From Amia ocellicauda (Eukaryota > Chordata > Actinopteri > Amiiformes > Amiidae): a stretch of 64,000 bases of DNA. Position numbers and translations under genes: made by a program. The notes under the pieces are model-generated. The model was not told where the DNA came from. It searched no databases and worked only from the letters and a program-made list of their open reading frames with translations. This document shows, in pieces, positions 49,201 through 59,700 of the stretch; within the stretch, counting starts at the first letter, position 1; each line of letters opens with the position of its first letter. The DNA lies in contig NC_089863.1 in NCBI RefSeq assembly GCF_036373705.1, positions 24,601,917-24,665,916 on the forward strand, given 5' to 3'.

Positions 49201-52020
49201 TTATTGTCCGCTGAAGTATCACAGACCATGGGAGAGGCCACCGAGAGAGAAAAGGTCAATATATCAAAACGATAAATATCCTAATTAAAAAAGAAAAAAC
49301 TGTAGTAATAATCTTGTATCTCCTCTCAAATCTTCCACTAGGACAAATCAATCAAGTAGATTACAATTAAGGGTCAAGGACAATTACCAGTCAATCACAA
49401 TCCATAAGCCACTTACACCCCACTGCAAGTCACATTAAAATCAGCCCAACGTGAATTCTGAGCGCGGAATTCCTCAGGCTGGAATTCTCAGAATGGAATC
49501 TCTCTCCTCCCTATAAGGCTACTGCCACACCTGGGCAGAATGCACAGCTGGCCCTGGGTGGGCTTTTTTCCCCCCAAAAGCAAAACATGAGCCAAACACT
49601 GAGTCAAAAATGACTCTGGAGGAGAGAGCCATGTGCGCTGTGGAAGTACACACATGCCTGGTGCCAACGCCTCCCCCTCTCCCTCTCTCCCTCTCTGCCT
49701 GGTTGTCTGTAGATACCTTTGGGCCACACTCACACGCATGCTGATGGACAAACTGAGACACGGGCTGACGTACACACGCTCTCACTCCTCTGACAGTCCC
49801 CCCGCACTGCAGCAGCTCCTCCCAGTAGAGTGATAAGCTCGCCACGCCAAAAGACCATGTCTCCCGACGCAGAACATTTTCCACTGTACCGATTTCACAG
49901 AGGGGCTACGTCACAAAGAGCCCCGTGATACACACACTCACCACACACCCACACACGCACACAGTGTACCTGTGTGAGGGAAAAGCAGTCTCCAGAACGG
50001 CATCCTCAAGTCTGGGAGGAGAGGACAAGGTCAGTTACTCCAGAGATACCTAGAGCTCAGACCACAGTTACTCACAGCCCAAGGCACTCAGAGTTAGTGT
50101 CAGAAAAAACTAAGTTATTCTAGACATACTCAGAGCTCAGACCAGTTACTCACAGCCCAACTCCACACTTTCCTCTAGAGCAGGGGTGGCCAACCACGTT
50201 CTTTGAGAGCCGCAATCCTGCAGGCTCTCCAGGTCTCTCTAAACCACCAATCATTGGATACTGTGGATAATTAAAATCCACAGGGTTAGCCACCCCTGCT
50301 CTAGAGATACTCAGAGCTCAGACCAGTTACTCACAGCCACACACCACACTTTCCTCTAGAGATACTCAGAGCACACATTTCTCCAGTGATACTCCAAGTC
50401 CAAACCATGCTTTATGCCAGAGAAACTCAGACCACACTACACTCCAGTCCAGTCCTGGGGGGCCACAGTGTCTTCTGTTTTTTGTTCCAACAGGAACTAC
50501 TTAAAAAATGTCATTATGTACTCAGATAGGCTTATCTAAAACTTCCATATTTTATTTTTATAGCCAATTGGTTGATTACTCAAAACATAGAGCTTTTCAG
50601 AGTCTTAATAGAAGTGTTAAAGCCATCCAGTTAATTGTTTAATTAGACCAATTAAGGGCCCAAGTGCTGGGCTGGGCTGGGCTGAAACAAAAGCCAGCAG
50701 ACACTACATCTGCAAAAGTGTGAGGACATGGACTCCAGAACTCCTCTCACTGCAGACCACTTACTCCAGCATTACTCATTCAGACCAGGTTACTCAGAGC
50801 AGCTCCTCTCACACAGGCGTACACAAGACATCACAGTTCTGGAATCTCTCCCTCTCCCGGTTGCCAAGGAAACCGCTCCATTGCACAACAGCGCTGTCAT
50901 GCAGGCCTGCTCCTACACACCCTGCTCTCCACTGGCCTTTCCCCCTCCTTTTCACTCTCTGGGTTGTCAAAACAGTCTTTTTTTTTTTTTTTTTTGGTGG
51001 GTCTGTCTAACTGTCCACCCTCTGTACAGACACCTCCACCAGAGAGATGGAGGCACAGACAGACAGAGAAATATGGGACAGACAGTGAAAAATGGGACTG
51101 ACAGAGAGACAGGTAGAGAGAGCAGACAGGCAGGCAGAGAGTGCAGGTCTATATTTAACTGTATTTCTGCACATTTAGCAGCCCATCCCAGAGCTGTATT
51201 AATAAACCGAGGATGAGGGGTAAAAATAGAGCCCTGCAAGGACACAGGGGAAGGCCGACACACCGCAGCCTGCAGAGATACAGTCCAGGAAAGCAGGAGC
51301 AGAGCTGAGACCCTGCTGGACTGGACTGTGTCTCTGTAGGACCAGGGCTGAGACCCTGCTGGACTGGACTGTGTCTCTGTAGGACCAGGGCTGAGACCCT
51401 GCTGGACTGGACTGTGTCTCTGCAGGACCAGGGCTGAGACCCTGCTGGACTGGACTGTGTCTCTGCAGGACCAGGGCTGAGACCCTGCTGGACTGGACTG
51501 TGTCTCTGCAGGACCAGGGCTGAGACCCTGCTGGACTGGACTGGACTGCATATTGAATGGGTGGGACTAATTAAACATCCACAGGCCACTCAATTGCAGC
51601 GATTCGCATTGTGTTCTGCGGCAAAAGTGTTGTTGGTTGTGTTGTTTTTGTTCCAACTTAATCGGTCATCATTTCCGCGGGCAATACGGTCGTTATAGAC
51701 GTATGTCGACCGGGAGTCCAAACAGGCAGGATGACATAACAATCGTTGATAACAATGAAGGGGGGGATGGGACCCAACAACAACAACAACAGCTTCAATG
51801 CAAACTTTTATTGCGTTTCGTTTCTAGCGATTCCTACAGGATACTATCCCAGCTGGCACCAATCACCCCCACTAACACAACACAACCCCTGCCGCCCCAA
51901 CTCCGGCTCTGTCCGACCACGTCTCCCTGCTCCCGCCTGCTTCCCCACGGGTGTTGCTGTCTGTTGCACTGTACCTGTGGGAGCAGTCGATCCCGAAGCC
52001 GCCGGCCCCGCTGTCGCCAT
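43114..52020 (-). CDS. pip5k1a: Phosphatidylinositol-4-phosphate 5-kinase type I alpha
   Basis: Makes PI(4,5)P2 from PI4P at the plasma membrane. Fifteen minus-strand exons join in frame to 590 codons plus stop: 52,020-51,975; 48,789-48,755; 48,630-48,538; 48,435-48,305; 47,883-47,766; 47,613-47,461; 46,530-46,231; 46,102-45,885; 44,625-44,542; 44,403-44,355; 44,225-44,141; 43,943-43,773; 43,614-43,482; 43,373-43,311; 43,207-43,114. All have AG/GT borders and compatible phases. Hallmarks are S-G-S-L-F-Y (nucleotide loop) and [23 protein letters not shown] and [10 protein letters not shown]. The E-T-T-Y-K-K and E-R-D-V-L-M-Q-D-F blocks and the C-terminal [11 protein letters not shown] fit the alpha type. 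Human is 562 residues. The last two exons are the least certain. Intron 6 holds a LINE fragment. Confidence 0.93.
44626..45884 (-). other. PIP5K1A intron 8
   Basis: The intron is 1.26 kb and AT-rich. No element was recognised. Confidence 0.5.
46146..46215. repeat. (GA)n(CA)n microsatellite in PIP5K1A intron 7
   Basis: On the minus strand this is a TG/TC-rich tract about 15 bases after the donor of the 300-bp kinase-core exon. Confidence 0.9.
46590..47380 (+). mobile_element. Non-LTR retrotransposon 3' fragment in PIP5K1A intron 6
   Basis: Plus-strand translation begins [16 protein letters not shown], then [11 protein letters not shown] and [11 protein letters not shown]. This is the C-terminal end of a jockey/CR1-like reverse transcriptase. 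After frame changes, a stretch containing [13 protein letters not shown] follows. The end GGCCTCCTCTCGTTTGTAAA resembles the 3' terminus of such elements. It is antisense to the host gene and 5'-truncated. Confidence 0.75.
47940..48300. repeat. ACACCCAG-rich low-complexity tract in PIP5K1A intron 4
   Basis: Degenerate repeats of CAGAAACACACC and CAGACACACCC fill most of the intron between exons 4 and 5. Confidence 0.8.
50173..50306. mobile_element. hAT-type MITE with 8-bp target duplication
   Basis: CTCTAGAG flanks both sides of a 118-bp element whose ends are CAGGGGTGGC and its exact inverse GCCACCCCTG. The 8-bp duplication fits the hAT consensus nTCTAGAn, and CAGGGGTGGC-type termini are common in hAT elements. 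There is no coding capacity. Confidence 0.75.
51300..51550. repeat. 43-bp minisatellite
   Basis: About 5.7 units of a 43-bp sequence (GAGACCCTGCTGGACTGGAC, TGTGTCTCTGCAGGACCAGG, GCT). Two unit variants (CTGTAGG and CTGCAGG) are grouped in blocks. Confidence 0.93.
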
Positions 52021-53050
52021 CTTGCCACCCCCGGAGTCGTGCGGCCTCGGTTTTTCCTAGGCGCTCGATCCGACTCAGGCGGCGCCTAGTCCGGCTGCTG
52101 CCCGGCTGTCTTTGCCGCGGTGCGGGTTGCCTCCTCTCTCCTTTCTCCCCCTTTTTTTTTTGCCGATTTGTAATCCCGGAGAAAACACAAACGAGGACGG
52201 CACACCCGGCCCCACAGTCACTCTTTCCCTCCACACCACATTCCCCGGCACTGGAGAGGAAGATGAATGGAAAATAAAACCCAATCTGGGAAAAGTCCTG
52301 CTTGTGCCAATAATATGATTAGATGATAATAAGATGATCCGACGAAAAAGGGAAAGTCACAGCAGCTGCTCTTTCAGCACCTCGTCCGGAGACATAAAAA
52401 TAAAAAGCGCTCCTGTTTGTTTGTTACTCTGTCCCCACGTCAACGGCTGTAAACATGTAAACAATGACGCCCTGCCTTAACATACTAATAAAACTACTAC
52501 TAATACTAATGCATTGCAGTAAACTATGTACACTGATGCCAGCTTACAGATCACACTGTGGTGTTATTGTAGTCCGGAGCGATTTCCACAAAAACAACCC
52601 CCTGCTCAATTAGCATCAATTAGCGCGTCTCGGCGCCGGTCTTGCGGCCGCATATATGAATAGTAATGCGTCTTCCCCTCGAAACCAAACGGTGAGAAAT
52701 CAACCCCAAAAAACAACACGTGTGACGTCTTGTGTCGTGATCTAGTCGCGTCCCCCGTCCAGGCGAGGACTCCGCTTCCGTGGTTTGCCGCGGAGACGGG
52801 GAGCTGCTGGCCGGATCCACTGGCGGCTGCGGAACAGGCCGACCCCGGCGCGGAGAGGGACACTGGCGTGGGAGAGGGACAGGGGGACGCTCCCGGTGCT
52901 GCGCATGCGTGGAGCGGCGAGGGGGACAGACGTTGCGGGGCAAAAGGGGATAAGGACGGGTTTGAGTCCAAGTGACCTGCCCAAAGCCTCATTCAAATGG
53001 ATTTAGATGCACTTTCAGAAGCGCAATCTGGATGCGGTTTGACTTTTAAT
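52021..53050. promoter_or_regulatory. CpG-rich PIP5K1A 5' region
   Basis: The sequence upstream of the first exon is rich in CpG at 51,990-52,140 and again at 52,620-52,940. It contains an overlapping CACGTG and TGACGTC (E-box and CRE-like) near 52,717-52,729. This fits a TATA-less housekeeping promoter. Transcription starts are not determinable here. Confidence 0.5.
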
Positions 53051-53105
53051 TGTGTTGGGTGGTCCTGCAGAGACAGTCCAGTCCACTGCAGTCCAGTCCA
53101 GGAGG
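53051..53105 (-). repeat. Inverted single copy of the 43-bp minisatellite motif
   Basis: On the minus strand it reads GGAGACCCTCCTGGACTGGA, CTG, then CTGGACTGTCTCTGCAGGAC: the same motif as 51,300-51,550 in opposite orientation, on the far side of PIP5K1A exon 1. Confidence 0.6.
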
Positions 53106-53762
53106 GTCTCCAGCCCGGATTGCGGGTGCAGAGAGTGACAGCACATCCCCTCTCAGCACACGGAGCAGCACTGCCACGTTGTGGTGAACCGAGGAACCGT
53201 TTCCATGTCCTCTTTGTGATGTAGTTTCCAAATAACAGGACACACACACAAGTAGAATTTATATGTTTTTTATTTATGGGTGAGGGTACAACATTGAGTT
53301 CCCCCGTCCCACCCCCGCAACCCTGAAATAGATATAAACTTCCCAATTAATTGCAAATATAAAATGTAGTGTGGAGAGCATCACTGGAGACCGTGACACC
53401 GTCCCCTCGGTGTATTTGTCGCTGAAGCCCACCAGTGGAGAGAGGCAGGATTTTGGCAAGTGACGTCTAGAGACTGCTGCATTGTGGGTTGACTTCTGGG
53501 AGTAATTATATGCTAGGTAAGAGTAGGGCACACACAGGTTGATAATTATAATAAAATAAGCTCGGTTATGTTAGCTCTCCTAGCGGTTGTACAGTACACT
53601 GGGACAGAGCGTGTAGGAGCAGGTATACACCGACTGTGCTGTGGCTGTCCTCTGCGTTCAGATTGGGGAAGTGTGTCGCAAAGTGTGATTTGTTTATGTG
53701 TGCCAAGAGAGGTCCAATTTGTTTACGGATTGACTATTTTTCCCCACCCCTCCTCCACAGGC

Positions 53763-56700
53763 TCAGATCAGAGGACACTTGTTGCGATCCGGGGAGGCAG
53801 TCGCTATGGAGACGGCCTCCAGCTTGTTGCCGTAGATGCAGCGGGCCCGTTTGTGGAGGGGCAGGCGGCAGCAGGCCCGGCGGTCCGTCCAGTCGCTCAT
53901 CCTCTGGCCACAGAGGTGCTCCGGCAGCCCTTGGACCTGCAAGCACAAGCAACAGTCACTGTGGGAGCCACGCCCGTCAGCTACTTAACGAGCGCTGTAA
54001 TGGGTCTCCATTGGAGAGGCCTGGATCAGTTTAATAAAATGTGTGTTATTGTTGTAATGGTTTGGGGTTAATGCTGGGAGTCGCCTCGCCTCACCTCCAC
54101 TTGGGCACACGCAGTCCTGCGCGGCTCCCGCAAGGGGCAGCACTGTGTCTTCAGCCTCATCAGCAGTTCGGGCACTGGGGACCTGTGACACACAAACACG
54201 CAGTGAGACGACACACACACGGCACAGTGAGGCGACACTTTCAAGTGCGCACACACACACACACACACACACTCCTGCTGCACTGAAGCACCAATGTCCT
54301 GCAGCCCCCGTGTGAGTTCAGTGCTTCCTACCCCGCTCTCCTTACTTCTTGCTCAGCAGCTTGTGCTCCACGCAGACGGCGTCCAGGGCTGCGGGCGTTG
54401 GCGTGGAGAGGCTCAAGTTGCGGACCTCGCGGTCGTAGCCGGGGTGGGGGGCGCGGTCGGCAAAGCAGCGGAACAGCCCGTCCCCCTGCTCCCTGCAGCA
54501 GGGCTCCTGTTTGTCCTTCACCGAGGACACCGCCTCACAGTACTGCTGCAGCACCACCTTCCACTGAGAGAGAGAGGATTGATACAGAGATACTCAAATG
54601 ACACTATCGTACATAAGGACTGTGGAGAGAGAGAGAGAGAGTGGGACGGCTCACCTCCCTCACAGCGCAGTCCAGCAACGCTCCCTCGCCCTTACAGCAG
54701 CGCTTAAGCCCCGCCTCCAGCTGGCCCAGGGCCTTCGACTGGCGGGTGAACCAGCCGTAGCCAGAGCGGGGCAGGCACTTCGAAGGGTAGCGGGGGCGGA
54801 GCTTGCGCAGCTGGCAGATCCGCTGGATGTTGGAGGGCGAGGGCTGGCCGGGGGGGAAGCTGAGATTGGGGATGAGGTCCTGTTTGGAGGACCGGGGATG
54901 GAGCACCACCCTGGAACTGAAAACATAGGAGACTGATTAATAACAAAATAAAAGTGGCGAGAAACGGGAGACAAGTAAACTGTCCATCAACTGCTTTGGA
55001 TAGATTTATTTTACGCACACGCGCACACAGGCAGCCAGACACCCCTACCTCACCTCTGGCAGGTTTCGGGGTCCCATTGGAAGCCGGGCTCTGCAGTGGC
55101 GTGTGGAAAGTCCATGTCCCGGACCTCTGACCCTGGTGGGGGCAGGTAGGTGGTGTCAGGAGCATCTTTTTGGAAGCAGTCCCACATGGCCTCCCCCTTC
55201 TTTCGGCAGCAGTGGTAGTGGCTGGTTTTCACCGTGAACTCCTCCTTGCAGTAGTCTGAGAGAGCAAGATGCCACTGCAGAGAGAGAGACTGGAATCAAG
55301 GATTGATCACCCCCATTTATAAAAGTGGAGACAAATTCGACCCCAACAACTACCCGGGTGTCTGTGTGAGCAGCAACCTGGGGAAGGGGTTCTGCAGTAT
55401 CATTAGCACCAGAAAAAATACCGTTTTATTAGGTAGAGTATTTTACATTTCAATAATAAAAACAGTCAACATTTTAATACTTATGATTAAAAAAAATTAA
55501 AACAATTCCTAAAATCACGTAATTTTTTACAGTGATTAACAAAACACATGAACTCAAATAAACCTGTGGTCAGGGCAATACTGCCAAATAAATCCATTAA
55601 ACAAATAAACAATATGGTCAAATACATTGAAATTAACTGAACCAGAAAAAAGGCAGATCTCAGGGACACAGATAGCGCCTCACGCTGGACAGCACAGTGC
55701 TACAGCACAGCACCAGCTACAGCTACCTCAGTGACTCAGGGAGTTTCAAATCAGGCCACCAACAGTAGAATAAAAAGCACGTCTGGCTTTCTACGCCATA
55801 AAACCAATTCGGCCAAACAAGAATACCAATACAAATCTGGTTGAAAATGTTACAAGCAATTATCCAGCCAATCCTGCTCTACGGGAGCGAGGTGTGGGGT
55901 CCGCTAACAAACCCCACCTATACAGTCTGGGACAAAAGCCCGATAGAAAAACTGCAACTTGAATTGTGTAAGCACATCCTGCAGGTCCACAGGAATGCCC
56001 CCAACACAGCCTGCAGAGCAGAGCTGGGTCTGTTTCCCCTGCTGATCCCCATCCAGAAGAGGGCAGTGAAGTTCTGGTCCCACCTAAAGCAGGCGGACCC
56101 CCCGTTCTACCACCACCAAGCACTACTGAGCAACCAGCTCTCCCCAGAGTGGGACCCCCTGTGCCAGCTGGCCCTGAGGCTCATAACCCCGAGCTGCATG
56201 GACACCGGAGAGCCCCAGATCTCCACAACAACCAAAACGGTCGACCTTAACCTAAATCTTGGACTCGGGTTTCCCTCCAATAGCGAGAGAAACCTTTGTC
56301 CAGCAGGGGGCTTTTGAACTGTACTTGACAGTCTTTCTTTTTTCCTTGCAGGGAGCTGATCCATCAGGCCAGACCAGACGAGACGGGGAGGTGCCGGTTG
56401 ACAGAGCTGCAGAGTCCTGGGTCCTTGGAGCGGTCCGGAGGCCGAGGCGAGTGGAGATTGGGACGGACCGGGAGCGACAGGGGACCTAGCCAGAGGGGTC
56501 GGAGGACTCCTCACGGAGTGGGTCCCATCCAGAAGCCCGGCCGACCATCTACCCGGAGCCCGGCCTGACCAGGACTGCTCCCCGCTGACGTCACCAGCCA
56601 GGATCCAGGAGAGGCCTCGGATTCCAGGGACCGACCAGGCCGATCGGCAACGTCCCTGAGGGAGGCCTCCTGCAGCCAGGGCCCGGACTTCTCCCCGCAA

Positions 56701-59700
56701 GGCCCGCTCCCTGCAAGAGCCCCGGAGGTGGAAGCTGCTCCCCAGCCAGGTGGACTTGCCCCGACCTCCGGATTGAGAGCCTCCCGACCCTTCTCCAAGG
56801 TAGGAAAGTGCAGCATGGCCCAGCGAACCGCCGGTGTGAGGCGCCATAATGCGGTGCGCTTCAGCCGTGAGGCTGGAGCCGAGACCGCGGCCCTCACCCG
56901 GCTGGAGTTCAGCAGGTCCGTGCTGCAGAGGGGCCTGGGCTTTGCCCCTTCTGAGCTGAACTGTGTGGTAAAACTGCCTGGACCTAGGGACGTGTTCGAG
57001 GTGAGCTTTAAGAACCCTCAAGTGCTGGAGAGTTTTTGGAACCTGTATAGGGAGAAAAAAGACAGCATGCCCCTGAATGACTTTGTGGTCGACGCCCTGA
57101 CAGATAGAGAGATTAAAATTGTAACTATTCAGTTTTACAACGAAGCAGTGGCAGAGTACGACGTAGAAGTATGGCTGAGGAGACACTGTGAGATCCTGTC
57201 TGAAAGTAGGAGAGTTAATGATGAGGATGGGGTCTGGACCGGTGCTCGGCGGTGGCAGGTGCGCCTGCAGGTGGAAGTGGCCGCCATCGGCGGAGTACGA
57301 CATCTACCAAGCACCGTGGTTTTAGGAGCAAATAGGGGGCTTGTCTTTTATCATGGCATGCCCAAATTATGTAGGTACTGCGGGGCCCTGGGTCATTTAG
57401 CCGCAGCCTGTACCGTTGTTAAGTGCAAGGTCTGCGGCGGGGAACATCAGACCAGGGCCTGCAAGCAGGAGAGGGCCTGCAACCTGTGCGGTGGGGGAGG
57501 GCACCTCTTTAGGAATTGTCCCTCCTCCTATGCAAATAGGGCGCGGGCCCTCGGGGGTGGTGGAGAGAGAGAAAACCAAGCGGAGGCTCCTCCAAAGGTG
57601 ATACCCCAAGATGGGGGTAGAGAGGAAACAATCCTCAGGAGCCTCATAGGCTCCCTCTCTGACTCTGGGTCAGAAGTGGAGGCAGAGGGAGAGTGGACAG
57701 TGGTAGCGGGGAAGAGAAGGAGGGCTGAGAAGAGGAGCATGGGTAGGGGGGGTATGATGAAAAAGAGGATTAATTCTGCAGATTCTCCCCCCCCCGCCGG
57801 CTCCTCCCCCGCTCCAGAGTCCCCTCCCTCTAATTTCTATACGCCCCACTCTGACTCCGGAGAGGAGAGTGGTGGGCCTTCTCCACTGCCCCGAGTGGGC
57901 AGCCTGGTAGATGAGAGGCCCCCTAGAAATAACATTCCTCCTGCCCCACAACTGAGACTCTCCCAGGGGAGGGGTCAGGTATGCCCTCCCGGCAGTAGTG
58001 GGAGAGCCGCAGGTCCTCAGGAGACGAGAGTCGGCGCCAGTGTCCTTTCCCAGAAAGACATCAGGGACGTGATGGCAAGGTCACTGGCGCTGGGGGAGGA
58101 GGCCTGCGGCGGCAGACAGCCGGGAAGGGAGAGACCACCCCCTCCCCCACCATTAGTTAAAAGAACGACTAGTGGGGTCTATACAGTTTTCTCCCCAGTT
58201 GTACATAAAGCCTCTGCCCTGCCATCTGTTCGTCGGGCCTCGGCCTCAAAGGAGCCAGGGAGAACCTCCAGCACCACGGGCCCTGAGCCCAGTGGAGTTT
58301 TGCCCGCCTTACCGGGTGGCGGGAGCCGAGCCCCCCCCATAGTCTTCCTAGAGGATCAAGCGGTGAGGCAAATGATTGAAATGATGGGTGCTAGCGCTAA
58401 GCTAGGTGAGGGAGAAGAGAGGAGTGCGGAAGAGAAAGGTTTCTTTACATGATTGTTACGGAGCGGGTAATTGCCCTCACAGCCATTATGGCATTAACCA
58501 TTATTTCAATTAATGTGAGGAGCATTGCTGAGGTGAAAAAGAGGACCGATGTTTTAAACTCTCTGGCTGGAATGAAGGCGGATATTATCTGTTTGCAGGA
58601 GAGCGGCATCCCGTTCCAAAAAGAATACAAAGATCTCCGGGACACTTGGACCCTAGGAGAATCCTTCTGGTCGGGGTCCAATGTGTCCCGAGCGGACGGG
58701 ATTGCCGTACTCCTGAAAAACCCCTTCTTAATAGTTAAAACATTCAAGGTTATAGAGGCGGGCAGACTGGCCAGCCTCGATTTTAAATACAAGGGGGCTG
58801 TATTGAGGCTGGTCAATGTCTATGCCCCCACCAGCCAGAGAGAGAGAGTCCTCTTTCTCCCTCAGCTACGCCCGCTCCTGATCGGCACCTTGCCAGTTAT
58901 CATTTCAGGTGATTTCAACTGTGCTCTGAGGGATGTAGACCGGAGTAAGCCCCGCAACGATAGATCCAGCAGGGACCTCGCTGCGTTCGTGGAGGACTTT
59001 GAACTCTGCGACGCAGGTCGGGACCTGGTCCCCTTGTTCACCTGGGTGAGTTCTTCTGGCTCCTCCTTCTCCAGGATAGATCTCGTCCTCCTCAGCAAGC
59101 CACTGGAGAGGACCGCCATGTCTTCGGAGGCGGTCTTCTTTTCAGACCACAGGCTCCTGACGACAGAGGTGCTCATTCCGAGCACACGGGAGTCGGGGCC
59201 TGGGGTCTGGAAGCTCAACACCTCTCTGCTCGATGACCCTCGTGTGATTAAGACCTTTAGCAGACGCCTCGAGGAGTGGAGGACCCTGAAGGACCTTTTT
59301 GATTCTCCCATAGAGTGGTGGGAGATGATGAAGAAAAGAACCAAGGGCTACTTCATTCAGCTGGGGAAACGGAAAGCTCGCGAGAGGCGGGCGAGATATT
59401 CCCATCTAAACGCCCGCCTCCAGCGCCTGAGTCTTTTACAGCTCAGAGGCTTCGACCTAGCTGAGGAGGTGGCCCGGGTCAAACTGAGTCTCTCCGCCCT
59501 CTATCGGGAGGAGCAAGAGAAGATCAAGGTCCTTTCCAGGGTCCGCATCATGGAGGACGATGAGAAATGCAGCCGCTTCTTCTTCAAGAAAACGAAGGAG
59601 AGGCGGCCTGCAATGTCCTCCATGATCGACTCCTCGGGGCAAGAGGTGGAGGGCAGAGAGGCTGTTGAGACAGTGGTGCGGGATTTCTACAGGGAGTTGT

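Larger units (their letters stand above)
48790..51974 (-). other. PIP5K1A intron 1
   Basis: The 3.2-kb first intron carries a hAT-type MITE (50,173-50,306), an AT-rich MITE-like fragment (50,450-50,705) and a 43-bp minisatellite (51,300-51,550). No other exon was recognised. Confidence 0.7.

Noticed and set aside
51155..51589. Minus-strand open frames with a [10 protein letters not shown] repeat
   Set aside because: Produced by the 43-bp minisatellite inside PIP5K1A intron 1.
52606..52996. Overlapping open frames in the CpG-rich region on the minus strand
   Set aside because: High GC lowers stop frequency. No similarity, no splice logic, and the start-proximal PIP5K1A exon is elsewhere.
56107..57303. 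A 398-codon minus-strand open frame
   Set aside because: Antisense to the 5' part and ORF1 of the Tx1-type LINE; GC-rich shadow with no recognisable domain.
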